A DNA stretch of 58,519 nt from Candidatus Omnitrophota bacterium (GTDB lineage Bacteria > Omnitrophota > Gorgyraeia > Zapsychrales > Zapsychraceae). Position 1 is the stretch's first letter; the number at the start of each line of letters is the position of its first letter. Shown here one piece after another: positions 50,629-58,519 of this stretch. The notes beneath the pieces are model-generated. The model searched no databases, had not been told where the DNA came from, and worked only from the letters and a program-made list of their open reading frames with translations. Location of the stretch: contig JANQMA010000011.1 in assembly GCA_028280285.1 (NCBI GenBank), positions 1 through 58,519 on the forward strand, written 5' to 3'. A program made the translations under genes and the position numbers.

Positions 50629-51390
50629 CTAAACATTTTTTTTAGGGACAATCAATTGTTTGACTAATAAAAAAATAAAAATAGAATTACCCACCAAGTA
50701 ACGTTTCCAAAGGCGCCTCGGCTCACAGCAAAGACGAAAAAACCACTCAAGCCCAATAGACCGCATCCATTGAGGCGCCCTGGGTTTCACACCGGCTAAA
50801 AAATCAAAGGCCGCCCCTACACCGGCGATAATCGGCACATCAAGTAGATGACGGTGGTTAGCCATCCAAACATCCTGTTTGGGAGAACCTAAACCAATCC
50901 ATACAAAATCCGGTTTAAGCGCATTAATACGTTCTAAAACCTCATTATCCTCCATATCTCCGCTCTTACGAAACGGTGGTGCGTAACATCCGGCTATTTT
51001 TAGATCAGGATGTTTTTGGGCTAGCTCTTCTTTGAGCTTTTCTAAGGTTTCCGGCATGCCTCCATAAAAATAATGCCGATAGCCTTTTTGTTCACTGATA
51101 GTGAATAAACGCGCCATAAAATCAGCGCCCGAAACCCGGCCTAAACCTTCGTGTCCAGCCAACCGCCCACACCATACCAAAGGAACGCCATCAGGCGTCA
51201 CCATATCCGCATTATTGATAATTGTGCGATATGCATTATCAAATTGCGCATCAACAATGGTTGATACAGGGGCAACACAAATATAGCGTTTCCCGCCTTC
51301 CTTCAGCCAACGCTCAACAGTCGCGCAAGCTATATCCATATTGGTATCAGCGACTTTTACTCCTAAAAGGTCGAAGCAGTCTTTTTGCAT
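50629..51390 (-). CDS. WecG/TagA/CpsF family glycosyltransferase
   Basis: ADMVTPDGVPLVWCGRLAG; RVSGADFMARLF; YFYGGMPETLEKLKEEL; WIGLGSPKQDVWMANHRHLLDVPIIAGVGAAFDFLAG. Confidence 0.97.
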   Translation of the reverse strand: MQKDCFDLLGVKVADTNMDIACATVERWLKEGGKRYICVAPVSTIVDAQFDNAYRTIINNADMVTPDGVPLVWCGRLAGHEGLGRVSGADFMARLFTISEQKGYRHYFYGGMPETLEKLKEELAQKHPDLKIAGCYAPPFRKSGDMEDNEVLERINALKPDFVWIGLGSPKQDVWMANHRHLLDVPIIAGVGAAFDFLAGVKPRAPQWMRSIGLEWFFRLCCEPRRLWKRYLVGNSIFIFLLVKQLIVPKKNV

Positions 51391-51477
51391 ATTATGATAT
51401 TAGTACTATTATTAGTGCTTTGAGAGGTTTAAGGATAACACAAGGCGGCTGGATCATAAAGGGATTTTTTAGGATGT

Positions 51478-51552
51478 AATTAAGGGGACACAATACTTAA
51501 TTCCTAACATAGCTAATTAAACAAATAATTAAGTATTGTGTCCCCTTAATTC
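51478..51552. repeat. GGGGACAC inverted repeat, copy 3, overlapping the 3' end of the next CDS
   Basis: aattaaggggacacaatacttaatt ... aattaagtattgtgtccccttaattc. Confidence 0.95.
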
Positions 51553-53013
51553 GATAAAATCATTAACCATAGCTGCAATAAGGATAATATAAAACGGAGC
51601 TATCGGAAAAGCATAGCGGGTAAGAATTAAAAACAAGGCGTATAATCCCATAAACCCAATGATAATCGTCATGAGCAATAATCTTACAGCATAATCATTA
51701 TTTTTTTTATCTAAAAATTGCCTGCGCCTACGCCATAAAAAGGCACAATGATACACAAAGGCGCAAATCGTCAAAACCCCCGCACCGAAACGAACGATAA
51801 AACGCACTGCCTTTTGTGAATGAATCTCGGCAAGCCATTTGGGATAGGCAACAAAACCTATTTTCGTTGATTCCCAAAAAAACATCTTGGGAAATTCAAG
51901 CAAACAAAATAAAGCATAATAGTGCGGCCTCTCTAAAATGTGGTTAATTGCAAGCTTCACCGTTTTTTTGCTTCTGTCCTTTTCTTCCGCAGATAAGTGG
52001 TCTTTTAATAAAGGCCTATTACGCCCTATATCCAAAAAATAGCGGCAGCGCTCATCTTGACACTTATCTTTTCCAGCCGCCCCAAAGTAATAGTCGCTTG
52101 CATAAAACATTGTGTAGTCACAATCAAGTCTTGAAAAGAGACTGCGGCATACGCCTTCCCCGGGAATACCGGCTAGATGCGATAAAATAATCTTCGCATT
52201 AATATCATTGGTTCTTTTGTACGTAATGCCAAAAAAGGCATAATCAAAACGGGTTGTCATTTGAAAATTACCGTTACTTTTATAGTTAGCATATTTGTAA
52301 GCAAAGACACCGGCTGATAAAACACAAAAACTAATAAAACCAACGACGATTATATTCTTACACTGACGCCATTTTCGTTTTTTTGCGCTCAAGGCTGCAT
52401 ACAAAAAGAACAAGATTAGAACAACTTTAAATACATGCTCAAAGACAGCCTTGGCAAAGGTAGCGATTAGAAAAACACTTCCCAGTAAAATACCGATATT
52501 GATTATTTGAGCTATATTTTCCGAGGAAAGCTTACCCCAAAGGCGGTACAGTATAATTATCAAAAGTAAAGCAACCGGCAACGTAACGATTTCGGAATAC
52601 AAACTAAGCGCAGCATTAAGTAATGCCGGTGACAATCCTATATAACCGACGGCAATCAGCTTAAATACCCGACGGATTTTAAGCTGCCCCATAATCCATA
52701 GAGCAAGCAATTGAGTAATTAATAGACACAGAAGTTGAAATATCTTTTGGATAATTTGAAAATCAATATTTGTTTTGGCAGCTAAAAAATGTGAAGCGGC
52801 CATGACCATTAAATAAACAGGCTCTCGATGCGGCCCGGTCTGAAAAAACCACGACCATCCTTGCTCATATAAAAGTTTGCCAGACTGCAAATAACCAATC
52901 GCATCCATTTTGATTTCCATCTGCGAGGCAAACAGCAGATAAATCCAGAAGCATAAACATATACCGAAAATAACGAGATACGATTTCTGTTTATTCATCC
53001 ATTCTAACATCAT
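51529..53013 (-). CDS. Polytopic membrane protein (glycosyltransferase-like) of the polysaccharide locus
   Basis: Many hydrophobic segments; GPHREPVYLMVMAASHFL near the N-terminus; C-terminal ELRGHNT* lies in the repeat. Confidence 0.75.
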   Translation of the reverse strand: MMLEWMNKQKSYLVIFGICLCFWIYLLFASQMEIKMDAIGYLQSGKLLYEQGWSWFFQTGPHREPVYLMVMAASHFLAAKTNIDFQIIQKIFQLLCLLITQLLALWIMGQLKIRRVFKLIAVGYIGLSPALLNAALSLYSEIVTLPVALLLIIILYRLWGKLSSENIAQIINIGILLGSVFLIATFAKAVFEHVFKVVLILFFLYAALSAKKRKWRQCKNIIVVGFISFCVLSAGVFAYKYANYKSNGNFQMTTRFDYAFFGITYKRTNDINAKIILSHLAGIPGEGVCRSLFSRLDCDYTMFYASDYYFGAAGKDKCQDERCRYFLDIGRNRPLLKDHLSAEEKDRSKKTVKLAINHILERPHYYALFCLLEFPKMFFWESTKIGFVAYPKWLAEIHSQKAVRFIVRFGAGVLTICAFVYHCAFLWRRRRQFLDKKNNDYAVRLLLMTIIIGFMGLYALFLILTRYAFPIAPFYIILIAAMVNDFIELRGHNT

Positions 53014-54182
53014 GCATTCATCACTTTCGCATAGATCCCTATAAGATTTTTATAAGATGACTTATCGCTATACTTCGATTCATATTCTTTATACACAGTT
53101 TGGCGCATACGTTCCAACTGACCTTCATCATTAAATACTTGTTCCAACTTTTTTCTTACCGAACCTATGTCATCAACATCAAATAGCCACCCAGTCTTAC
53201 CCTCACTAATAATCTCCAGATGGCTCCCTAAACGGCTCGCTAAAACAGGAACACCATAAGCAAAGGCCTCGGCAATAATCATCGGAAAGTTTTCATAGCA
53301 GATCGACGGCACAATCACACAACGTGCACAGGCTAATACAGGTTCTAATTGCTCTTTTGGTAAATGTCTGCATAACTCCACATTTTTTAAATCATTTTTT
53401 TTAATCAGCATACGTATCTCATCCAATAACGGCCCGTCCCCGATAACCCTTAGTAAAGGATAATCATTTTTCCAGGCCTCAATTAAAACTTTTATCCCCT
53501 TTTCCTCACTGATACGGCCTATATAGGCATAGTAATTCCCCATTGGTTGGACCTTACAATCATCTTTATGCGATATAGCATTTGGCTTCACAAACACTTT
53601 TTCTGCAGGCAAACTCATTTCGACAAACTGCTGTTTAGCAAATTGTGTTAACGCGATAAAAGCATTGACCTTTGTTTGCCATGTTTTCTGTTTCCAATGC
53701 TTACTAAGCATGCCCACCAAAAGAAAAGTTAATAAGTGAGAATTTTTAAAACTTCGTTGCCCTATGGACTTCCATAGAGTTTTTTGTGGATCACCGGCAA
53801 CAACTGGAGTATTTGGAAACAACAACCCACTAGGAATAAATAGACGATAATTATGAAGACTTTGTACAACCGGCACATTCATTTCACGACAAGCATCATA
53901 AACGGCCGGAGTTACAAGATAAAAAATATTGTGACAATGGACGAGATCAGGTTTAAACGTGCTAATTTTACTTTTTATATCTTGATATGTCTGTCTAGAC
54001 CAGCTTAATTGTAGGAGATGATTTATTTTTCCTAGAAGTGAAGATTTAACAATCTCGACATTCTCACGATAATAAACATCTACCTCATGACCATTTTTTT
54101 TTAAAATTGCGATGTCTGCCTCAACTGCCGACTCTTCTCCACCGCGATTGATATAACAATTATGCACAATTAATATTTTCAT
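53010..54182 (-). CDS. Glycosyltransferase family 4 protein
   Basis: ILIVHNCYINRGGEESAVEADIAILKKNGHEVDVY; YIGRISEEKGIKVLIEAW; VPSICYENFPMIIAEAFAYGVPVLASRLGSHLEII. Confidence 0.95.
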   Translation of the reverse strand: MKILIVHNCYINRGGEESAVEADIAILKKNGHEVDVYYRENVEIVKSSLLGKINHLLQLSWSRQTYQDIKSKISTFKPDLVHCHNIFYLVTPAVYDACREMNVPVVQSLHNYRLFIPSGLLFPNTPVVAGDPQKTLWKSIGQRSFKNSHLLTFLLVGMLSKHWKQKTWQTKVNAFIALTQFAKQQFVEMSLPAEKVFVKPNAISHKDDCKVQPMGNYYAYIGRISEEKGIKVLIEAWKNDYPLLRVIGDGPLLDEIRMLIKKNDLKNVELCRHLPKEQLEPVLACARCVIVPSICYENFPMIIAEAFAYGVPVLASRLGSHLEIISEGKTGWLFDVDDIGSVRKKLEQVFNDEGQLERMRQTVYKEYESKYSDKSSYKNLIGIYAKVMNA

Positions 54183-55646
54183 TTAAGCAATTTGTTCTGT
54201 ATATCGCTTACGACAAACATCGTAATAATGAGCTGTAACTCCTACTATGCACCACATAGGAATAGCAGTGTACGGCACTTCAAAAATTAATAAAAAATTA
54301 GCCGCTACAAACCAATTGATCACCATGCTGCAAAGTAAAATACCATTTAAATTCTGTGTTTTAACAAAAAAACATATTGCTTTAAGCAAATGAAAAGCAA
54401 GCAACAGTAAAAAAACAACACCGACCACACCTATACGATAGATAATATGCAAATAAGAATTATGAACAGCGATCCATCCATCACGCTTCCATTCACTATC
54501 ACCCCACCCCAGTATTTCAATACTCTTCGAACGTGTTGGCTTACCGAAGCCAAACCCAAATATAGCCCTCTCACTCACCAACTCTCTGATAAGATCCCTC
54601 CATATAAAAAGGCGGAACATTATATTAACCATACTCGTCTTAGAATCCTTATTCAAATACAAGTTTTTAACATTTCTTTTTAATTGATCATGATCTATTA
54701 AATTATTACGACTTTGTTCAACACTAGTATTAGGCTGTTGATGATTAACTTCCTTTGTTTTGACTTTTTTGATTTTTTTAGCATTATAAAGATTAATACC
54801 GAAGTCATGTTGCCACTTTTTGGTCTTTTGCATCTCCAGCTGCTGATGTTTTTGAACAATTTTATCTTGATGAATAAATCGATTTTTTAATTTATTATAA
54901 TTAAAAATCGTCTCAAGAGTTTCATAGTTAAAACAAAATACACCAATAATACACCCAATAGCTGCCAAACTAACGAATATTTTATACAGTATTTTTGCCC
55001 GCCACATAGCTACAAGTGAAATACTAATCAACAGCAATGAAGCCATGTTAGCTACAATAATCATACGTGCCGTATAAATAAACCGCGTGTAAGGCGTAAT
55101 AATTAATAAAATTATTAATAAAGCATACTTTATTTTTCGATTGGAAATATTTTTGGTCGATAATAACGCAAGAATAAAATACACAAACATCCAGTTAGTA
55201 TTGCCGCAAAACATCAAAAAAACAGCCAGCATGTAAATGAAAATATTTTGCCACTGTTTATTCGAATACGGCGATAAAAAGGTATAAGTAAAAACAGAAA
55301 ACAACGCATAATTAAACATTTGCGCATGGCGAAAGGCTAAAATCCCCCAGTTGTTGAAACCAACTAAAGCATGCATCAAAACGAAAGTGATAAATAAAAA
55401 TACGCAGATATTAAATTTGTTTAATACCAGATTTTTTGAGAAGCACAAACATAGAATAAAAACCACAAAATTGAACAGCAATAAAAACTCACCGACAAAT
55501 ATTGGAAAACTCAAAAAGCTAAACTGCACGTGAAGTTTTGCAAAGACATTGGTATAAGCTAAATATAGAACAAAAAATGTCAGATTAACCAGCAAACCCA
55601 AGTGTCCAATAATAACTGGCATCTTTATGGCACGATTTTCTTTCAT
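54183..55646 (-). CDS. O-antigen polymerase/ligase-like membrane protein (ORF track start 55742 overlaps upstream gene; ATG at 55646 likely)
   Basis: Polytopic; ERAIFGFGFGKPTRSKS...IAVHNSYLHIIYRIGVVGVVFLLL. Confidence 0.83.
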   Translation of the reverse strand: MKENRAIKMPVIIGHLGLLVNLTFFVLYLAYTNVFAKLHVQFSFLSFPIFVGEFLLLFNFVVFILCLCFSKNLVLNKFNICVFLFITFVLMHALVGFNNWGILAFRHAQMFNYALFSVFTYTFLSPYSNKQWQNIFIYMLAVFLMFCGNTNWMFVYFILALLSTKNISNRKIKYALLIILLIITPYTRFIYTARMIIVANMASLLLISISLVAMWRAKILYKIFVSLAAIGCIIGVFCFNYETLETIFNYNKLKNRFIHQDKIVQKHQQLEMQKTKKWQHDFGINLYNAKKIKKVKTKEVNHQQPNTSVEQSRNNLIDHDQLKRNVKNLYLNKDSKTSMVNIMFRLFIWRDLIRELVSERAIFGFGFGKPTRSKSIEILGWGDSEWKRDGWIAVHNSYLHIIYRIGVVGVVFLLLLAFHLLKAICFFVKTQNLNGILLCSMVINWFVAANFLLIFEVPYTAIPMWCIVGVTAHYYDVCRKRYTEQIA

Positions 55647-55650
55647 TATT

Positions 55651-57822
55651 CTATGTAAAACATCCTTGATAAATTTTATCGATAGCGATAATCTCATTGT
55701 CGATCGTGAAACGCTCAACAACATCTTTATACGCATTTTCACCTAGCCGCAAAGCTTCGGCGTCATCATTGACTAAAGACACAATATGCTCCGCCAAAAT
55801 CCGTGTTTCATACGGAGGCGCGGCCAGCCCATTTTTTTGATGAATCAATACTTCATTTACACCCGCAACAGAAAATCCGACAACCGGCATTTTATGAGAA
55901 AACGCCTCCAATAATCCAACGGGACAGCCTTCCCGCATAGAGGGCATGACAAAGACATCGATGTTATTTAAAAAGCCTCCTATATCATCCACCCATCCGA
56001 CAAAATCGATGCGTCTGTCGACACCCAGATCAAAGGCTAATTGTTTTAATCGACTCTCTTCCTCTCCGGAACCGGCAACAACAAATTTGACATGCGGCAG
56101 ACGGGCATGAATGTAACTTATAGCTTCGATAAAGTAATGCACCCCCTTATCTTTTGTTAAACGGGAGACACTGGCCACCACCTTAGCATCATGATTGTTA
56201 TGCGCCATAACATTTTGCGTATCCGGCACAGAAATGCCGATGGGAATAACCTGAATATCAGATACTTCCCTTGAAGCTTCTAAAACTTCCTGCCTTAAAT
56301 CATTGGACACCGTAATCGTTTTGCAAAAAGCTTTACGAATAGCATTATTAATATGACGATAACAAAACTGTTTCCATTTCGGAATGCCGTTTGTTTCATC
56401 CAACAAGAACTTTCCTTCGACAGATGAAATAAGGCATCTCCCACCGGAAAGCAGCGCAGAAACATAAGCCAAAATATCACTATGCAGAAAAAACGAATGA
56501 ACAATATCCACCCTCTCACTTGACCACAAGTGTCTTAAACGGCTAATACCTCCTAAAAATAAAGTGTTAAATGAAAATGGAACATAATAGATATCTTCCG
56601 CCTTTACACCACCCGATTTAAAAAAATTAACCATCTGATCTTTGCAACGCGAATAAAAAACCAAAAGCACTCTGTATTTTTGATGATCTAAATGACGGTA
56701 TAATTGCAGCATATGTTGGGAAGTCCCTCCCAAACCGTGCAACGCTGTACATAACAAAGCAACCGTCTTTCGTTTATTTTGAGCAGCCGGTGCTTTTTTT
56801 CGGATATTTTGGATATCCAAAATTTTATTAATCCACGTATTACATGGTTGATAATTTTTTATAAAAACACAAAACGAAGGAAAAACAGAGAAAAAAAGAC
56901 TGACAATCCCAAATATAAATAAGTGCGGATGACCTAAACTAACCTTTATCGTCTTAATAAAATTTTGGCGGGCAAACTTAACATCAGCGCCAATAACCGA
57001 CCAACCTTCGCGAAAATAGAAATTACCGCAACATTGATTGTACTTGTGTTTTGTCAACCATCCTTTTTGAACATGTTTGCCAACCACATTAATGGCCTTT
57101 TGCACCCGGAATCCATCAGCGCTGACATTAGCCGCGTGCACGCGATAATCACCATGAACTCCATCAACATATTCAATTTTATATTGCCGTGCAATATTTA
57201 ACCACAAGTCATAATCTTCCGATGCCACCAGATCCTCTGATTCATCAAATCCACCAACATCATCCAAAACCTGCTTTTTGACCAATGCTGAGGAAGCAAC
57301 AACAAAATTACAATTCAATAGTTGATCGTAACAATATCCTTTAATGTCATGAACATTCGGCCCAACCACTTTTTTAATAGACACACCTTCACCGTTAATC
57401 ATATTAAACGTACAATAAACTAAACCAATTTCTTGATCGCGACTAATCACTTTCACTTGTTGAGTAGTTTTATCTTCATACCAAACATCATCTGAGTCTA
57501 AAAAAGCAATATATTCACCCTGAGCTTGTTTAATCCCGTAATTACGTGACGCTGCGATGATGCCTTTATTGGCAAATTTAAAATATTTAATCACCCGGGT
57601 ATTTTCCTCACCCGGCTGATTATCCTGAAAAGACTTAACAATTTCTTCTGTTTTATCGGTCGAATAGTTATCGACAATAACAATTTCAATATTCGGATAG
57701 GTCTGGTCTAATACGGATTTGATGGCGATCGGCAGATACTGGGAGTGATTATAGGTAGGGATAACAACAGAAACCAATGGAGACGTCGTCAAACTAACCA
57801 TTTTTTTCTGCGCACCTTTCAA
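55651..57822 (-). CDS. Bifunctional GT2-GT4 glycosyltransferase fusion
   Basis: N-terminal GT2: VSVVIPTYNHSQYLPIAIKSVLDQTYPNIEIVIVDNYSTDKT, IAFLDSDDVW; C-terminal GT4: VASVSRLTKDKGVHYFIEAI, MPSMREGCPVGLLEAFSHKMPVV. Confidence 0.94.
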   Translation of the reverse strand: MKGAQKKMVSLTTSPLVSVVIPTYNHSQYLPIAIKSVLDQTYPNIEIVIVDNYSTDKTEEIVKSFQDNQPGEENTRVIKYFKFANKGIIAASRNYGIKQAQGEYIAFLDSDDVWYEDKTTQQVKVISRDQEIGLVYCTFNMINGEGVSIKKVVGPNVHDIKGYCYDQLLNCNFVVASSALVKKQVLDDVGGFDESEDLVASEDYDLWLNIARQYKIEYVDGVHGDYRVHAANVSADGFRVQKAINVVGKHVQKGWLTKHKYNQCCGNFYFREGWSVIGADVKFARQNFIKTIKVSLGHPHLFIFGIVSLFFSVFPSFCVFIKNYQPCNTWINKILDIQNIRKKAPAAQNKRKTVALLCTALHGLGGTSQHMLQLYRHLDHQKYRVLLVFYSRCKDQMVNFFKSGGVKAEDIYYVPFSFNTLFLGGISRLRHLWSSERVDIVHSFFLHSDILAYVSALLSGGRCLISSVEGKFLLDETNGIPKWKQFCYRHINNAIRKAFCKTITVSNDLRQEVLEASREVSDIQVIPIGISVPDTQNVMAHNNHDAKVVASVSRLTKDKGVHYFIEAISYIHARLPHVKFVVAGSGEEESRLKQLAFDLGVDRRIDFVGWVDDIGGFLNNIDVFVMPSMREGCPVGLLEAFSHKMPVVGFSVAGVNEVLIHQKNGLAAPPYETRILAEHIVSLVNDDAEALRLGENAYKDVVERFTIDNEIIAIDKIYQGCFT

Positions 57823-58519
57823 TCAATTTATTCACTTCTTCTTCAACATTATTGTTAAAGCTAAAGCCTGCCGACTGAAATGACTGGACATCATAGACAA
57901 ACCGTTCTTGTGGTTCTTTGAAATCATCATCCACATCAACTTCAATGCCTTTTTGCACTTTAATCTGTCGCGCAATTAATTGCCCCACCTCAACCATGCT
58001 CATACAATTGCCCCCACCTAAATTGAAAACCATATCAGAGTCATTGGCCGATTGAGAAAAAAGCGTATAGTCAACCGCACGCACGACATCATCCATAGGA
58101 ATAAAATCACGGCAAGGGTTACCTAGCGGTTTAATGATGTGCTCACGCAAGGCGCTTAAACAAAACGCATTGAATACCAACCTCCATACCGACTCTGCGA
58201 CATCAAGATCGGCTGGCGCCCCAAAGCCATTGGATAAACGAAAGATAATTGTCCGCATATGCCCAGAAAATTGACGCACAATATTTTCAGCCGCCAACTT
58301 CGTCCGCCCATAAACACTTTCGGGATTACAGACTGTCTTTTCCGTTATTTCGCCTTGTAGTTTATCGGCATGACCATAGACTTGAAAGGTAGAAAAATAG
58401 ACAAGCTGCTTTACCCCAACCGACTGGGCCGCTGTTAAAAGCGCCTGTGTTCCTTGGACGTTGATTTTTTCAGCTAGATCAGGATCATCTTGGCATGCCT
58501 TTTGCGGAAGTCCTGCTAA
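57794..58519 (-). CDS. NAD-dependent epimerase/dehydratase, 5' end beyond window
   Basis: ORF continues past the annotated start: ...AEKINVQGTQALLTAAQSVGVKQLVYFSTFQVYGHADKLQGEITEKTVCNPESVYGRTKLAAENIVRQF (YxxxK motif). Confidence 0.92.
   Translation of the reverse strand, partial: LAGLPQKACQDDPDLAEKINVQGTQALLTAAQSVGVKQLVYFSTFQVYGHADKLQGEITEKTVCNPESVYGRTKLAAENIVRQFSGHMRTIIFRLSNGFGAPADLDVAESVWRLVFNAFCLSALREHIIKPLGNPCRDFIPMDDVVRAVDYTLFSQSANDSDMVFNLGGGNCMSMVEVGQLIARQIKVQKGIEVDVDDDFKEPQERFVYDVQSFQSAGFSFNNNVEEEVNKLIERCAEKNG

Overview
The window is 58.5 kb of bacterial chromosome with almost every gene on the minus strand. The single convincing plus-strand gene is a YceK-like lipoprotein at 10366-10677. 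Blocks from left to right: a SirB1/YccV protein and a TPR membrane protein; a lipoprotein and GH15 region; plsY; a small accessory islet (9.6-11.9 kb); lepB-lepA-cmk-tyrA-aroF-hisC-pheA-scpB-ruvA-ruvC-yebC; RNase P RNA; an RNase H-like gene, a zinc-ribbon gene and a CAT-anticodon tRNA; rpoD-dnaG; smc; a small HTH gene; fabV-glgC; a TPR membrane protein; an oligopeptide ABC transporter; secG-tpiA-pgk; and an exopolysaccharide/O-antigen-type locus that runs off the right edge. No CRISPR array, phage or complete transposon was seen. The strongest unexplained signals are: (1) a set of intergenic hairpins built from degenerate ~7-nt words, three of which (31540, 34112, 42254) share one 68-nt ungapped skeleton with two paired substitutions, and one of which forms the putative P12 arm of rnpB; (2) an islet in which cargo modules (a nucleotidyltransferase plus a 52-aa ORF, a YceK-like lipoprotein, and an RHH/RelE pair) are separated by repeated copies of the 3' end of a lipoprotein gene; (3) a GGGGACAC inverted-repeat family, one copy of which supplies the C-terminus of a CDS; (4) an Smc with an apparently reduced hinge. 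Taxonomy cannot be fixed from sequence reading alone. All functional calls come from recognising motifs by eye; no search was run.
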